This document shows positions 20,501-30,844 of a stretch of DNA of 64,000 bases, piece by piece. Below the pieces are notes generated by a model. It had not been told where the DNA came from. It worked only from the letters and a program-made list of their open reading frames with translations, and did no database searches. The first letter of the stretch is position 1. Each line of letters opens with the position of its first letter. A program made the translations under genes and the position numbers. This DNA is from Chitinophagaceae bacterium. GTDB taxonomy: Bacteria > Bacteroidota > Bacteroidia > Chitinophagales > Chitinophagaceae. Location: assembly GCA_016787065.1 (NCBI GenBank), contig JAEUVD010000049.1:1-64000 (forward strand). The letters run 5' to 3'.

Positions 20501-21882
20501 CCGTTCGTACTACAAAATATACTAATAAACAAGGTGAAGAAACCATCGTTGTAATAACGCGTATGGGTGAAATGCGTATGGTGAATGAAGAAGGAATTGT
20601 TTTGGTTACCAGTGAAATTCCTTATGGTTCAATTCTGAAAGTGAAGAACGGACAGAAGCTTAAAAAGGGTGATGAAATTTGCTCATGGGATCCGTTCAAT
20701 GCCGTAATCATTTCTGAAATTGAAGGGAATGTTCGTTTTGAAAATGTAATTGAAGGTATTACTTACCGTGAGGAGGTTGATGAACAATCAGGCCTGCGTG
20801 AAAAAGTAATTATCGAAACTAAAGATCGTACGCGTATTCCTACCATCGTCATCGAAGGGAAAGAGAATAAAATGTATAACATACCGGTAGGTTCTCACCT
20901 GATTGTAAACGATAATGATAAAATACAAAGTGGACATATCCTTGTGAAAATTCCACGTGTAATGGGTCGTTCGCGCGATATCACCGGAGGTCTTCCGCGT
21001 GTAACAGAATTATTCGAAGCACGTAATCCATCAAATCCGGCAGTTGTTGCTGAGATCGATGGTGTGGTATCATTCGGAGGTGTGAAACGTGGTAATCGTG
21101 AAATTAATATTGAAAGTAAAGATGGTATCATTAAGAAATACTTGGTGCCATTAAGTAAGCATATCATTGTGCAAGAAGGTGATTTCATCAAAGCAGGTAC
21201 ACCACTTAGTGATGGTTCTACAACGCCTTCAGACATCTTAGCGATTAAAGGGCCGTTTGCAGTTCAGGAGTATTTAGTAAATGAAATTCAAGAAGTATAT
21301 CGATTACAAGGGGTGAAAATCAACGATAAGCATATCGAAGTTATCGTGCGCCAGATGATGCGTAAGGTAACCATTGAAGATGCAGGTGATACAAAATTCC
21401 TTGAAGGAGATATCGTGGATAAATTAGAATTCCAAGAAGAGAACGACTGGATCTTTGATAAAGTGGTTGTTACCGATCAAGGTGGTTCAACAACGATGCA
21501 TGCCGGACGAATTGCAACGTTACGTGAAATCCGTGAAGAGAATTCCTTGTTACGTCGTAATGATAAAACCACCGTTCAGTATCGTAATGCACAACCAGCT
21601 ACATCGAGCCCGAATTTGTTAGGTATTACCAAGGCATCGTTAGGGACCTTCAGTTGGATTTCTGCGGCTTCGTTCCAGGAAACAACCAAAGTACTTTCTC
21701 AAGCAGCGATTGCAGGTAAAACAGACTTCCTGTGGGGCTTGAAAGAGAATGTAATTACAGGTAACTTAATTCCTGCCGGAACTGGTATGAAGGAGTTTGA
21801 TAATGTAATCGTAGGTAGTAAAGATGAATTTGAAATTCTTCAAAACTCGAAGCAATTACTTGAGTTTGATGATGAGGAATAG
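17563..21882 (+). CDS. rpoC: DNA-directed RNA polymerase subunit beta'
   Basis: The 1439-residue beta' subunit is full length for Bacteroidota. It starts with GTG; the N-terminus MAFKKD...[12 protein letters not shown] matches the family, which decides the start. The first zinc ribbon is [19 protein letters not shown] (about residues 66-84), the catalytic magnesium site is NADFDGD, and the second zinc site is [13 protein letters not shown]. The usual partner rpoB and the ribosomal protein genes rplK-rplA-rplJ-rplL are not upstream: a terminated secreted-peptidase gene is there instead, so rpoC must have its own promoter. It has its own terminator downstream. Confidence 0.99.
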   Translation: MAFKKDHLKTKTNFNKITITLASPDSILDRSFGEILKPETINYRTYKPERDGLFCEKIFGPTKDYECYCGKYKRIRYKGIVCDRCGVEVTEKKVRRERMGHIKLVVPVVHIWYFKSLPNKIGYLLGTGSKKLEMIVYYERYVVIQGGEADAMIRSTLSLKDTEDTYMSLLTEDEYLDISEKLSKENHMLSDDDPNKFIAKMGAESIHMLLSRIDLDKLSYELRNAAAFETSQQRKAEALKRLSVVEAFREANSHITNKPEWMVMQYIPVIPPELRPLVPLDGGRFASSDLNDLYRRVIIRNNRLKRLLEIKAPEVILRNEKRMLQEAIDSLMDNSRKSNAVKAEGGRALKSLSDVLKGKQGRFRQNLLGKRVDYSGRSVIVVGPEMKLHECGLPKDMAAELFKPFIIRKLIERGIVKTVKSAKKLVEKKEAVVWDILENILKGHPILLNRAPTLHRLSIQAFQPKLIEGKAIQLHPLVCSSFNADFDGDQMAVHVPLSNAAILEAQLLMLASHNILNPQNGTPITLPSQDMVLGLYYISKGKRNLPNDPVKGEGMTFYSAEEVMIALNEGKVDLHAFIKVRAKVRTDEGEIVTKIIDTTVGRVIFNLHTPENVGFINEILTKKSLRNIIGDVIKFTDIPTTVKFLDDIKTLGFRTAFRGGLSFNPEDLIIPDVKAKLLETATSEVEEVWDNYNMGLITNNERYNQIIDVWSRVDTRVTETLIKEMAADKQGFNSVYMMLDSGARGSKQQIKQLSGIRGLMAKPRKSGSTGSEIIENPILSNFKDGLNVLEYFISTHGARKGLADTALKTADAGYLTRRLVDVAQDVIIREVDCGTLRGIATYALKENDEIVESLSDRIIGRTSLHDVFDYQGNLVVTAGTEITPDLAEKIEKAEIDMVEIRSVLTCESKRGVCSKCYGVNLANGKMSQTGDAVGIIAAQSIGEPGTQLTLRTFHVGGAASSAAIESQMLAKFDGKIEFDSVRTTKYTNKQGEETIVVITRMGEMRMVNEEGIVLVTSEIPYGSILKVKNGQKLKKGDEICSWDPFNAVIISEIEGNVRFENVIEGITYREEVDEQSGLREKVIIETKDRTRIPTIVIEGKENKMYNIPVGSHLIVNDNDKIQSGHILVKIPRVMGRSRDITGGLPRVTELFEARNPSNPAVVAEIDGVVSFGGVKRGNREINIESKDGIIKKYLVPLSKHIIVQEGDFIKAGTPLSDGSTTPSDILAIKGPFAVQEYLVNEIQEVYRLQGVKINDKHIEVIVRQMMRKVTIEDAGDTKFLEGDIVDKLEFQEENDWIFDKVVVTDQGGSTTMHAGRIATLREIREENSLLRRNDKTTVQYRNAQPATSSPNLLGITKASLGTFSWISAASFQETTKVLSQAAIAGKTDFLWGLKENVITGNLIPAGTGMKEFDNVIVGSKDEFEILQNSKQLLEFDDEE

Positions 21883-21883
21883 T

Positions 21884-21936
21884 TCAATGAACAGTGAGCA
21901 ATGAATAATGAACAATGAAAAGTGAAAATGAATAGT
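21884..21936 (+). repeat. AATGAACAATGAA low-complexity repeat after rpoC
   Basis: Imperfect tandem units (CAATGAACAGTGAG, CAATGAATAATGAA, CAATGAAAAGTGAA) just after the rpoC stop codon. They are of the same type as the repeat at 8763-8817. Confidence 0.65.
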
Positions 21937-21952
21937 TGTTCGTAATGAATTT

Positions 21953-21989
21953 AAAAGGGCCATTAACGTTTGTTGATGGCCTTTTTTTT
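21953..21989 (+). terminator. Rho-independent terminator of rpoC
   Basis: AAAAGGGCCATTAAC pairs with GTTGATGGCC plus the following T-run, with a 4-base loop and eight T. It is a strong terminator. Confidence 0.9.
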
Positions 21990-22162
21990 GTGCGCCGATT
22001 TATTTCACCAATGTAATTCTATACGTTTAATGACATTCATAAATTCATTAATTAAATCTCAAAAATCTATTCATTCTTCCAATCTGTGTTCCTCGAGTAA
22101 ACCGCCCAAACTGTAAAAACAATTCTCAGTTTAAACTTGGTTTCAATTATAATATTATCTTC

Positions 22163-25100
22163 ATGCTGAAACTAAAAACAGAAACTATGCTAAAATGGGT
22201 ATCAATTGTTGCTTGTACTCTTTTTTCTTCGATTGATTTCTTACAAGCACAATCTATGATTCAATGGGATTGGGAGCAACAGAATCATATAGCATATTCA
22301 GATTTGGAGTATAAAGACAATTACATTTATGCAGCTGGGAATTTTACAGATAGTACAGTAACTCTTGGAACAAACACTTATTTGAATATTGGCGGTAACG
22401 ACATTATTATAGCAAAAATGGACACTTTAGGTAATGTTATTTGGAGTCATCATATTGCAAGTAATAATAGCGAATCCCTGTTGAGCATCTGTGTGGATAA
22501 TAACAATAATGTTCTGGCGATAGGAACAATGGAAGGCACACTTCAGGTTGGTTCAACAACGCTCACCAGTAATGGAGGTAGTGATGTGTTGATGATTAAA
22601 TGTTCTTCTACAGGAAGTTTTTTATTCGCTAAGAATGTAGGTACAATAGGAAATGATAGTGGGAACGACTTAACAACCGACTATAATAATGATATACACG
22701 CAGTTATAAGTAAGAGTATGGATACTATGGCATTCGCAGGTACTATCAACTATGGTTACAGAAATGCAATTCTAAAATGGTCATCGAATGGAACGGAGGA
22801 ATATATGACGTATGTTCTCAAACTATCAGGAAGCTTAGATGCGACTGGTACAACTACTTTAATTAAGTATAATTCGAAAGACTCCTCTATCATCATTGGA
22901 GGTACTTTAACACGATCGTCGAGCTCCATTGGTTTTTGTACTTTTTACAATTCTAGTAATCCTCAAATTACGTTAGTTATGCAATCAAGTAGTTGGGGCG
23001 CGATAAGAACGACCTTATTGTGTAAAACCGATATCCATGGCAATGCAATTAAATTGCTAGAAGTTTACGGAAGTCCGCATGCGTATATCCACGATTTATG
23101 TACGAATCCTGTGAGCGGTGAAATCTATTTTACTCAAAGGGTAATTGTATCTATCACTGGTAGTACCCGTAACCATTGGCTAAGAACAGATGTCAATTTA
23201 GACAGTGCTTCATACTTACAAATACCAATGTCTAATACAATAAACTATTCGCCATATTATGGAGCACCTTTGAAAATAAACTACTTTAATAATACGCTTT
23301 ATGGTTTATTGTATCAACAGAACTTAAATTCGCTCTTTCCTTGTTCGGAGTATTTTGTGGTGAAATACGATTTGAGCACTAATCAATATAACATTATAGG
23401 TTTAGATATGCCCAACCAATATGCTAGTGGAATTGGATATAATGACACCTATATATTGGGAAGCACTACCTCAATATCTAAAAGTTGTCAATCTGGTTGT
23501 CCTATTCCATCATTTAGTTTGAACCCAGCGCCAGATGTCAGTTTGTGCTTTGGTAGCAGCCAAACTATTGGTTATCCCGCTTGTTATTACGTTAAGGGAG
23601 GTACTCCACCTTACACATTCCACTGGTCGCCATCGATCGGTTTAAATTCTATTACGGCACCACAACCTTATGTATCGGGATTAACAGCAACTACGACCTA
23701 TACATTAACCGTTACGGATTCGTTGATGAATACACTATATGATACGGTAACGGTGTATTTCAATCCCTTACCAACGTTAAGCTATACCATTTCACCATCC
23801 ACACCAGTTTGTTCCGGCGACACGGTTACCATAACGTATAGCGGAGCCCAAGATTATCAATTGAACCCATCACCTATAGGACAGTATTTAAACAATCCAC
23901 ATCAAGTAGTTGTAAATACAGATACCGTATTTAACGTAAAAGGAACATTAAATGGTTGTTCATCATATGTTAGTCCGCAAATTCAAACTTTTAAAACAAC
24001 CATTGAATCTAGTAAACCAGTATTTTGCGAGAACGATTCGGTTAATCTCAAGGCAGCTCCGGGTGCAAGCTTTTCTTGGCAACCCGGATCGTACACTGGC
24101 GATAGCATTTGGGTATATCCACTTGGCAATACCACTTACACGGTTACGGCAAGCAATGGTGCTGGTTGCACTGCAACCACCTCGTTAACATTATTTACTT
24201 CGTCAACGTTGTCTGTTGTTGCAACACCAAACTCGATCTGTTTAGGTGATAGTGTTTCATTGTCAGCATCGGGGAATGGTTATAACCTAGGAACTACAAC
24301 GATGCCAACGGGTTATTGTTCACCTGTGAGTTATGGTACGTTGTCAGGAATGAGTGCTATCAGCGGCTTTCAACTGGAGCAACTATACAATTATGATAAC
24401 GTAAACAGCAATTTCTATTCTGATTATACCAACGCCATTAAACCATTGTTGATAGCAGGTTCTAGTTACAATGTCAAACTAATAAAAGCAACAATTGACA
24501 ACTTGGGAATTGGTATTTGGATCGATTTTAATCATGACGGTGATTTCAATGATACCAGTGAATTTTTAGGGCAAAATGTAATTCCTTATAATCTAACTAA
24601 ATTAAATTTTCCTATTTCAATACCATTAAACGTGGTACCCGGTTTTACTAAAATTAGAATTCTTTGCGGTGCAGGCGCAACTATTGTAAGTGGAAATAGT
24701 TGCAACTATAATTATTATGGTGAGTACGAAGATTATATCGTGCGCCTTGCAACATCGGAGAGTCTATCGTCTTTTGCTTGGAGTGGGGGTACAACACCCA
24801 ACAATGGAGCCATGGTATCTGCCTTACCAACGAATGTTGGGAATCAAAATTATACGGTTAGTACAACGGATTTCAACGGATGCTATAAAACCGAAACAAC
24901 TTCTGTTAATGTTGGTGACAAAGACACTACGTTTAGCAACCTAACCATTTGTTCAAACCAATTACCGTTTAGCTGGAACGGACAAAGTTTGAATGCCTCC
25001 GGAAATTATTCATTTCAAACGCTCAACGCTTCGGGATGTGATTCAACAAGCAATCTATATCTTACTGTTCTGACTACATCAATCTCTTCTGATACGGTTT

Positions 25101-25852
25101 CCATTTGTTCCAATCTGTTACCTTTCTTATGGAATGGTCAGAGTATTTCAACTTCAGGTAATTATGTGTACATAAGTACGGCATCTAATGGATGCGATTC
25201 AATCGCTCATTTGAATTTTAATGTTTTGCCAACGTCTTCAACAACTACATCGTTAGCTATATGTTCAAATCAAATACCGTATTTCTGGAACGGACAAAGT
25301 TTGAATGCCTCCGGAAATTATTTATTTCAAACACTCAATACTTCCGGATGCGATTCAACCGATAATCTTCAGTTGACGGTGAATCCATTACCGCTACCTG
25401 TAATTCAATGGAACGGAACAACTATGAATGCACAGAACTTCTATACCTCTTATCAGTGGTATTACAATGGAACGGTGATTACAGGTGCTATCGATTCTAT
25501 GTACAATCCCATACTTCCGGGCAACTATACCGTGGAGGTAATTGATTCCAATGGTTGTACTGGATTGTCTGCGCTGTATAATTTTATTCCGGTGGCATGT
25601 ACCACATTTACAAACGATTTGATTTGTATATATCCGAATCCAACGAATTCAAAATTGAATATTTCTTATGGATTGCTTTCAATTTATTCCATAGTGCTAC
25701 AAGATATTCAAGGCAAGAAACTCATGGAAATATCCTGCGAAAAAAACGTACACACGAAAGAAATAGATTTATCAGGTTTTGCAAATGGTATGTATTTGAT
25801 AAAGGTTATTGGTACGAATCGGAGCTATACGCAACGAATTACCAAGAATTAA
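22163..25852 (+). CDS. Secreted multidomain adhesin-like protein with GEVED and T9SS domains
   Basis: A 1229-residue exported protein. The signal peptide follows the second Met at residue 9 (22187), which may be the true start. Residues 30-430 form a repeat-propeller-like region (ViwSHHI..., GGSDVLMIKCSSTG). Ig/PKD-like modules follow, then a GEVED domain near residues 714-870 (IWIDFNHDGDFNDTSEFLG ... YGEYEDYIVRL), then three copies of a roughly 60-residue unit (ICSNQLPFxWNGQSLNASGNY ... GCDST). A T9SS sorting domain begins near residue 1154 (ICIYPNPTNSKLNISY) and ends KNRxTQRITKN-like. No catalytic motif is seen; a surface adhesin or matrix protein is the best guess. It is transcribed separately from rpoC. 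Confidence 0.87.
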   Translation: MLKLKTETMLKWVSIVACTLFSSIDFLQAQSMIQWDWEQQNHIAYSDLEYKDNYIYAAGNFTDSTVTLGTNTYLNIGGNDIIIAKMDTLGNVIWSHHIASNNSESLLSICVDNNNNVLAIGTMEGTLQVGSTTLTSNGGSDVLMIKCSSTGSFLFAKNVGTIGNDSGNDLTTDYNNDIHAVISKSMDTMAFAGTINYGYRNAILKWSSNGTEEYMTYVLKLSGSLDATGTTTLIKYNSKDSSIIIGGTLTRSSSSIGFCTFYNSSNPQITLVMQSSSWGAIRTTLLCKTDIHGNAIKLLEVYGSPHAYIHDLCTNPVSGEIYFTQRVIVSITGSTRNHWLRTDVNLDSASYLQIPMSNTINYSPYYGAPLKINYFNNTLYGLLYQQNLNSLFPCSEYFVVKYDLSTNQYNIIGLDMPNQYASGIGYNDTYILGSTTSISKSCQSGCPIPSFSLNPAPDVSLCFGSSQTIGYPACYYVKGGTPPYTFHWSPSIGLNSITAPQPYVSGLTATTTYTLTVTDSLMNTLYDTVTVYFNPLPTLSYTISPSTPVCSGDTVTITYSGAQDYQLNPSPIGQYLNNPHQVVVNTDTVFNVKGTLNGCSSYVSPQIQTFKTTIESSKPVFCENDSVNLKAAPGASFSWQPGSYTGDSIWVYPLGNTTYTVTASNGAGCTATTSLTLFTSSTLSVVATPNSICLGDSVSLSASGNGYNLGTTTMPTGYCSPVSYGTLSGMSAISGFQLEQLYNYDNVNSNFYSDYTNAIKPLLIAGSSYNVKLIKATIDNLGIGIWIDFNHDGDFNDTSEFLGQNVIPYNLTKLNFPISIPLNVVPGFTKIRILCGAGATIVSGNSCNYNYYGEYEDYIVRLATSESLSSFAWSGGTTPNNGAMVSALPTNVGNQNYTVSTTDFNGCYKTETTSVNVGDKDTTFSNLTICSNQLPFSWNGQSLNASGNYSFQTLNASGCDSTSNLYLTVLTTSISSDTVSICSNLLPFLWNGQSISTSGNYVYISTASNGCDSIAHLNFNVLPTSSTTTSLAICSNQIPYFWNGQSLNASGNYLFQTLNTSGCDSTDNLQLTVNPLPLPVIQWNGTTMNAQNFYTSYQWYYNGTVITGAIDSMYNPILPGNYTVEVIDSNGCTGLSALYNFIPVACTTFTNDLICIYPNPTNSKLNISYGLLSIYSIVLQDIQGKKLMEISCEKNVHTKEIDLSGFANGMYLIKVIGTNRSYTQRITKN

Positions 25853-25903
25853 AATCGAATTTTTAATAGGTATTTAAACTTAAATAATAACTTGTAATTG
25901 GAT

Positions 25904-26191
25904 GAAATTTATCCAATACAACGTCAGTTGAAGGTACTTATTCATTCCGTTATATCGTTTTAGTGCATCCGAAATCAGCTCCTGACTTCCGCAGTGAGCC
26001 ACCCAAATTTAGATGTCAAAAAATTGGGAGCGTCTTTTGATTTTCTGTAATAAATAAAATTTGCTTTGTTATTAAATTTTGGATTGAATTCGCTTCCATT
26101 GGATATCTATAACTTACAATCAGGAGTTCATTTTCTACGCGAAGAAAACCAGTTACGCCTACATGAAGTGCAAAAATGGGTGAAGCGTTAA
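25904..26191 (+). pseudogene. Relic of a T9SS sorting domain
   Basis: In one frame, interrupted by stop codons (TAG at 25961 and TAATAA from 26048), the translation starts EIYPIQRQLKVLIHS and ends with LPLDIYNLQSGVHFLRE ... LHEVQKWVKR followed by a stop. Both ends match the T9SS type A pattern (IYPNP...L.V; L..L.SGVYFLR...V.K.VKR) at about the right separation. The protein-coding part upstream has gone. I think this is the 3' end of a deleted secreted-protein gene. The remaining bases to 26462 hold nothing I recognise. Confidence 0.55.
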
Positions 26192-26462
26192 GAACATTTT
26201 GCAACTTCGTTTTGGTTAAAATTGATACCTACTTGGGCACAGTCAATCCACGGAAAATAAAACATGGAATGGAGAAGAAGGAATCTGAAATATGTTATCA
26301 CGGTTATGAATTATCCATTGTAATTTCTACTATTTTTTGGAGATTCTAGCGTAATGTAGTATCTACTATTGTAGTTATTACATAGGTTTTTCTGAAGTCA
26401 TACTTATGTATTATTCGTTCTTCAATGAAAGGAGTTAACTTCAACAAGTCAAATTTTGTTCC

Positions 26463-27212
26463 ATGAAAACAACTATGTTATTTTTTATTGTACTCTTTGG
26501 ATCGTTTTTTTCTAAGTCACAAACATTACCCATTGTGTATGTTGATTCGAGTGCACAGGGGTTAAACAATGGTAGTAGTTGGGTTAATGCCTATAATCAT
26601 CTTGATTCTGCCTTGCGCTATTCAAATCAAACTAATGTGCCGTTCGAAATTCGTATTGCAAAAGGCACCTATATTCCTACTAAAAAATACTATATAGGTT
26701 CGAACGAAGCCATTACTACCGACATAAAAGATAGAACCTTTCATATCCTAGAAGGTACACAGTTATTTGGTGGTTATCCCTCCGGTGGAGGCACTCGAGA
26801 TATAGTTCAGAATCCTACTGTATTTAGCGGACAACTAAATACAAACGATAAATGCTACCATGTTTGTTTTCAAAATACCGGTGGTAATGCACCTGTTATC
26901 TTAGATGGTATCACGATAAACAATGGTTCTTGCAACAGTGGAGGATTTACACTTTATCCTAACGGGGGTGGTTATTATATGGAAACGGAGGGCTCATTAC
27001 TTTGTAATGAGGTTAGCTTTATAAATAACAACGCATGGATGGGTGGCGCTGTATATCATTATGCTGGTAATGCTACGTTTACGCGTTGCGATTTTGTAGA
27101 TAATGATGCAATGCATCTTGTGGGTGGCGTATTTTCAGATCATGGTATGTTAAATTTTAAAGCCTGTTTATTTAAGAATAATTCAAACCTATGTTTTAAA
27201 AACAGATCTTGA
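26463..27212 (+). CDS. Secreted beta-helix protein, N-terminal part (frameshifted gene)
   Basis: This 249-residue frame has a signal peptide (MKTTMLFFIVLFGSFFSKSQ) and the typical start of Bacteroidota choice-of-anchor/polymorphic beta-helix proteins (YVDSSAQGLNNGSSWVNAYNHLDSAL). Right-handed parallel beta-helix repeats follow (GGGYYMETEGSLLCNEVSFINN, WMGGAVYHY). It ends abruptly after LCFKNRS. The next frame (+1) is open from 27154 and continues the beta-helix repeats, so this is the 5' part of one gene with the part at 27238-29142. The probable site is the TTTTAAAAAC run at 27193-27202: removing one A restores the reading ...CFKTDLDGNDQASNCLFIGN. Confidence 0.78.
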   Translation: MKTTMLFFIVLFGSFFSKSQTLPIVYVDSSAQGLNNGSSWVNAYNHLDSALRYSNQTNVPFEIRIAKGTYIPTKKYYIGSNEAITTDIKDRTFHILEGTQLFGGYPSGGGTRDIVQNPTVFSGQLNTNDKCYHVCFQNTGGNAPVILDGITINNGSCNSGGFTLYPNGGGYYMETEGSLLCNEVSFINNNAWMGGAVYHYAGNATFTRCDFVDNDAMHLVGGVFSDHGMLNFKACLFKNNSNLCFKNRS

Positions 27213-27237
27213 TGGCAACGATCAAGCTAGCAATTGT

Positions 27238-29142
27238 TTGTTTATTGGAAACCATGGCTACGACGGTGGTGCTTTATATATTGGCTTGTCGGATAATATA
27301 ACATTAAGAAGTTGTACGTTTTATGGAAACCAATCGCAAAATAACAAGGGCGGGGCCATAAGTGCTTCTGATCTTGGCATACTTAATATCTATAATTGTA
27401 TTTTTTGTAATAATACCAGTGATGGGAATAGTAATGATATTAGTTGGGGACCTCAATCCGCTATCAATGCACGCTATTGTTCATTCCAGAATACCGCGAG
27501 TACTTACCCTACCGGTATGTTTGCTAGCACAGGGTATCCTACGTTATTTTTTAATCAAAATCCACTTTTTTTAGACACATCAAATGTATTAGGTCTTGAT
27601 AACATGTTCCGAACGGCTGATGATGGCTTGCATTTAACTGGCTCAAGCTCTTGTATCAATACCGGAAATAATAGTTATCAAGATAATACCTATCTCTATG
27701 ATTTTGCCGGAAGTGCTCGAATTCAAGGAACTATAGATCGTGGCGCTTACGAACAAAATTGTAGTGTATTTACTGGAGCATCATCAACAGCTACAGCTTG
27801 TGGAAGTTATACCTGGAGTATTAATCAAACCACTTATACAACCAGCGGTACCTATATATCCCAGCAAGCATGTACTATCTATACTTTGAATCTTGTGATA
27901 AATCCTTCGCCCGTTATTTCTTTTTCAGGGCCAACCACCATTTGTTCTGGGAGTTCTACTTCTATAACTTTATCGGGTGGCACTTCTTATGTATGGATGC
28001 CGGGATCAATAAGTTCAAATCCTATTACTCTCAATCCAACACTTACAACGAATTATACGGTGACGGCAACGAGCAGTGCAGGTTGTACGAAGTCGGCTCT
28101 CAAACAAATTGTAGTTAATCAATTACCATCGGTACAAACAACAGCTACTGCAACCTCTGTTTGTTTGGGTTCAAGTACTACCATTACCGCTTCGGGTACC
28201 AATACCTATACGTGGCAGCCGGGTGGTATTACTGGTAACAGTTTAATTGTAACGCCACTTGTAAACACAACGTATACGGTTACAGGCACTTCAACTACTA
28301 CGGGTTGTAGTAAAACATCAACACGATTAATTACCATTAAATCATTACCAAACGTTACAACTACAGCATCACCAACCACAGTATGCTCAGGAAATGCGTC
28401 GACGCTTACTGCCTCCGGCGCCAATACTTATGTTTGGCAGCCGAGCGGTGCTACTACTTCCTCAATCGTTGTAAATCCAGTAAACACATCCATTTATACG
28501 GTTACCGGAACTTCAACCACCAGTGGTTGCAGTAAATCGGCTACCCGAACGGTTACCGTTAATTGTGGTAATAATCTTAATCTGAAGACCGTCATTCAAG
28601 GATATTATCAAGGAACACAAACAATGAGTAGTACGTTATTGAATCAAGGTCAACCTAATTCGATAACACAAACCGACAGTATTCAGGTTGAACTTAGACA
28701 GACAGTGGCACCTTATAATATCGCCTATTTAGTATCAGGAGTACTTCAAACCAATGGTAATTTTGATTGCTATTTGCCATCCACAGTGAATGGTAATAGT
28801 TACTACGTGGTTGTAAAACACCGAAATGCCTTAGAAACTTGGTCGAGTAACCCAATTTCTTTTTCAACATCCACATCCTACGATTTTTCCAATACTTCTT
28901 CGAAAGCCTACGGTAATAATATGATAGAAGTGGAAGCTGGTGTTTGGGCCTTGTTTTCCGGAGATTTAAATCATGATGGAAGTATAGATGTATTTGATTT
29001 TATGTTGATGTATCCAGACATAACTCAAGGTAATTCTGGATATTATCCAGATGATTTAAATGGCGACGGTAGTGTTGATATTTTTGATTTTATGGTGATT
29101 GAACCAAATATCACCACCGGACAAACTGCAGCAACGCCTTAG
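27238..29142 (+). CDS. Secreted beta-helix protein, C-terminal part with dockerin-like module
   Basis: The frame is open from 27154, so the TTG at 27238 is not a natural start; this is the continuation of the gene that begins at 26463. The beta-helix repeats continue (LFIGNHGYDGGALYIG, TFYGNQSQNNKGGAIS) and close with a GAYEQNC-type end. Three to four Ig-like repeats (TICSGSSTSITLSGG, SVCLGSSTTITASG, TVCSGNASTLTASG) follow. The final 190 residues form a module (GYYQG ... YYVVVKHRNALETWS ... YDFS) ending in two calcium-loop motifs, DLNHDGSIDVFDF and DLNGDGSVDIFDF. The same module closes the protein at 50357-56158. There is no T9SS type A domain. The intact protein would be about 890 residues, probably a surface adhesin. 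Confidence 0.78.
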   Translation: MFIGNHGYDGGALYIGLSDNITLRSCTFYGNQSQNNKGGAISASDLGILNIYNCIFCNNTSDGNSNDISWGPQSAINARYCSFQNTASTYPTGMFASTGYPTLFFNQNPLFLDTSNVLGLDNMFRTADDGLHLTGSSSCINTGNNSYQDNTYLYDFAGSARIQGTIDRGAYEQNCSVFTGASSTATACGSYTWSINQTTYTTSGTYISQQACTIYTLNLVINPSPVISFSGPTTICSGSSTSITLSGGTSYVWMPGSISSNPITLNPTLTTNYTVTATSSAGCTKSALKQIVVNQLPSVQTTATATSVCLGSSTTITASGTNTYTWQPGGITGNSLIVTPLVNTTYTVTGTSTTTGCSKTSTRLITIKSLPNVTTTASPTTVCSGNASTLTASGANTYVWQPSGATTSSIVVNPVNTSIYTVTGTSTTSGCSKSATRTVTVNCGNNLNLKTVIQGYYQGTQTMSSTLLNQGQPNSITQTDSIQVELRQTVAPYNIAYLVSGVLQTNGNFDCYLPSTVNGNSYYVVVKHRNALETWSSNPISFSTSTSYDFSNTSSKAYGNNMIEVEAGVWALFSGDLNHDGSIDVFDFMLMYPDITQGNSGYYPDDLNGDGSVDIFDFMVIEPNITTGQTAATP

Positions 29143-29251
29143 TTGCACCTTCATTTCGATATGGTGTGCTTATTCGATTTGGAACGAGATGTATTTTTTC
29201 CGCTTCGTTCAAATCTTTTATTTTTCTACGGTCTTTTTACCATTCTCAAAG

Positions 29252-29259
29252 TAGATTTG
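29252..29259 (+). promoter_or_regulatory. -7 promoter box (TAGATTTG)
   Basis: A perfect TAnnTTTG match seven bases before the start codon of the carboxylase gene, implying a leaderless or nearly leaderless transcript. Confidence 0.5.
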
Positions 29260-29266
29260 CCCAGCT

Positions 29267-30808
29267 ATGAATAAACTGGATTTATTACACAGTAAAAAGG
29301 ATCAAGCTGTGTTAGGAGGAGGTGCCAAGCGTCTTGCATCACAACATGCTAAGGGAAAACTTACCGCGCGGGAACGCTTACAGATTTTATTGGATGAAGA
29401 TTCGTTCGAAGAAATAGGTATGCTTGTTTCGCATCGTTGTACGGATTTTGGAATGGAAAAAGAACAGTACCTCGGCGATGGCGTAGTTACTGGATATGGT
29501 ACCATTCATGGTCGTTTGGTTTATGTGTTCTCTCAAGATTTTACCGTCTTCGGAGGAAGTTTAAGTGAAACTCATGCCGAAAAAATATGTAAGATCATGG
29601 ACCTCGCCATGGAGAATGGAGCCCCGGTTATCGGATTGAATGATAGTGGCGGTGCTCGTATTCAAGAAGGTGTAGTTTCCTTAGGTGGATATGCCGATAT
29701 CTTTTATCGCAATACAAGAGCCTCCGGTGTAATTCCCCAATTGTCGGCTATCATGGGTCCCTGTGCAGGAGGTGCTGTGTATTCGCCGGCCATCACCGAT
29801 TTTATTTTTATGGTTGAACAAACTTCATACATGTTCGTAACAGGTCCGAATGTAGTTAAAACCGTTACGCATGAAGAGGTTAGTAGCGAAAGTTTAGGAG
29901 GTGCCCATACCCATGCCACCAAAAGTGGTGTTACACATTTCGCATCAGCGAATGAAGTGGAATGCATCGAATCGTTAAAACAATTACTTACTTACATTCC
30001 TCAAAATTGTGAAGAAACAGCTCCTGTATATCCGTACACGTCTAATGGGAATGAGCTTCGAATGAAACTCAATACCATGATTCCTGAAAATGCACAAATT
30101 CCGTACGACATGAAGGAAGTGATTGAAGAAATTGTGGATGAAGGAAGCTTTTTTGAAGTACACAAAGATTACGCTGAAAATATTGTGGTTGGATTTGCCT
30201 TCTTAGGTGGTCGAAGTATCGGTATTGTGGCTAACCAACCTGCTGCCTTAGCGGGCGTTTTAGATAATAATTCAAGTAAAAAGGGAGCGCGTTTTGTACG
30301 TTTTTGCGATGCTTTCAATGTGCCTCTTTTGGTGTTAGTGGATGTTCCCGGTTTCCTTCCCGGTACAGATCAGGAATGGAATGGAATCATTTCCAATGGA
30401 GCGAAATTACTATATGCTTTCAGCGAAGCAACCGTGCCAAAAGTTACCGTAATCACGCGTAAAGCCTATGGCGGTGCTTATGATGTAATGAACTCAAAAC
30501 ATATCGGTGCCGATCTCAATTATGCCTTCCCGAATGCCGAGATTGCTGTAATGGGAGCTAAAGGTGCTGTTGAAATAATCTTCAAAAAAGAAATTGAATC
30601 GGCCGATAATCCGCAACAAAAACTCGATGAAAAAGTTAGTGAGTACACCGAAAAATTTGCAAACCCTTACAGTGCCGCAGCGCGTGGTTTTATCGACGAA
30701 GTAGTTGAACCTTCGCTGATTCGTAAAAAACTTCAAAAAGGATTTAAAATGTTAGAAAATAAGGTTTGTGCTCTTCCAAAAAAGAAACACGGTAATATTC
30801 CACTTTAA
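29267..30808 (+). CDS. Acyl-CoA carboxylase, carboxyltransferase (beta) subunit
   Basis: This 513-residue protein belongs to the propionyl-CoA carboxylase beta/methylmalonyl-CoA carboxyltransferase family, which moves the carboxyl group from biotin to an acyl-CoA in the cytoplasm. The N- and C-terminal crotonase-like carboxyltransferase halves are visible: [17 protein letters not shown] with [16 protein letters not shown] in the first, and [17 protein letters not shown] with [14 protein letters not shown] in the second. The length fits the family. The biotin carboxylase and biotin carrier subunits are not in the window, so substrate (propionyl-CoA most likely) is inferred. The downstream YtxH-like gene seems to have its own promoter. 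Confidence 0.94.
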   Translation: MNKLDLLHSKKDQAVLGGGAKRLASQHAKGKLTARERLQILLDEDSFEEIGMLVSHRCTDFGMEKEQYLGDGVVTGYGTIHGRLVYVFSQDFTVFGGSLSETHAEKICKIMDLAMENGAPVIGLNDSGGARIQEGVVSLGGYADIFYRNTRASGVIPQLSAIMGPCAGGAVYSPAITDFIFMVEQTSYMFVTGPNVVKTVTHEEVSSESLGGAHTHATKSGVTHFASANEVECIESLKQLLTYIPQNCEETAPVYPYTSNGNELRMKLNTMIPENAQIPYDMKEVIEEIVDEGSFFEVHKDYAENIVVGFAFLGGRSIGIVANQPAALAGVLDNNSSKKGARFVRFCDAFNVPLLVLVDVPGFLPGTDQEWNGIISNGAKLLYAFSEATVPKVTVITRKAYGGAYDVMNSKHIGADLNYAFPNAEIAVMGAKGAVEIIFKKEIESADNPQQKLDEKVSEYTEKFANPYSAAARGFIDEVVEPSLIRKKLQKGFKMLENKVCALPKKKHGNIPL

Positions 30809-30818
30809 CACTTCCTTC

Positions 30819-30826
30819 TATCTTTG
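30819..30826 (+). promoter_or_regulatory. -7 promoter box (TATCTTTG)
   Basis: A perfect TAnnTTTG match 18 bases before the start of the YtxH-like gene, overlapping the 36-base gap after the carboxylase gene. It could drive the downstream lipid-gene run as well. Confidence 0.5.
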
Positions 30827-30844
30827 CAACCTAAACTATAAACC

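Noticed and set aside
26016..26204. A 62-codon minus-strand frame.
   Set aside because: The opposite strand reads as the end of a T9SS sorting domain, which explains this stretch better.
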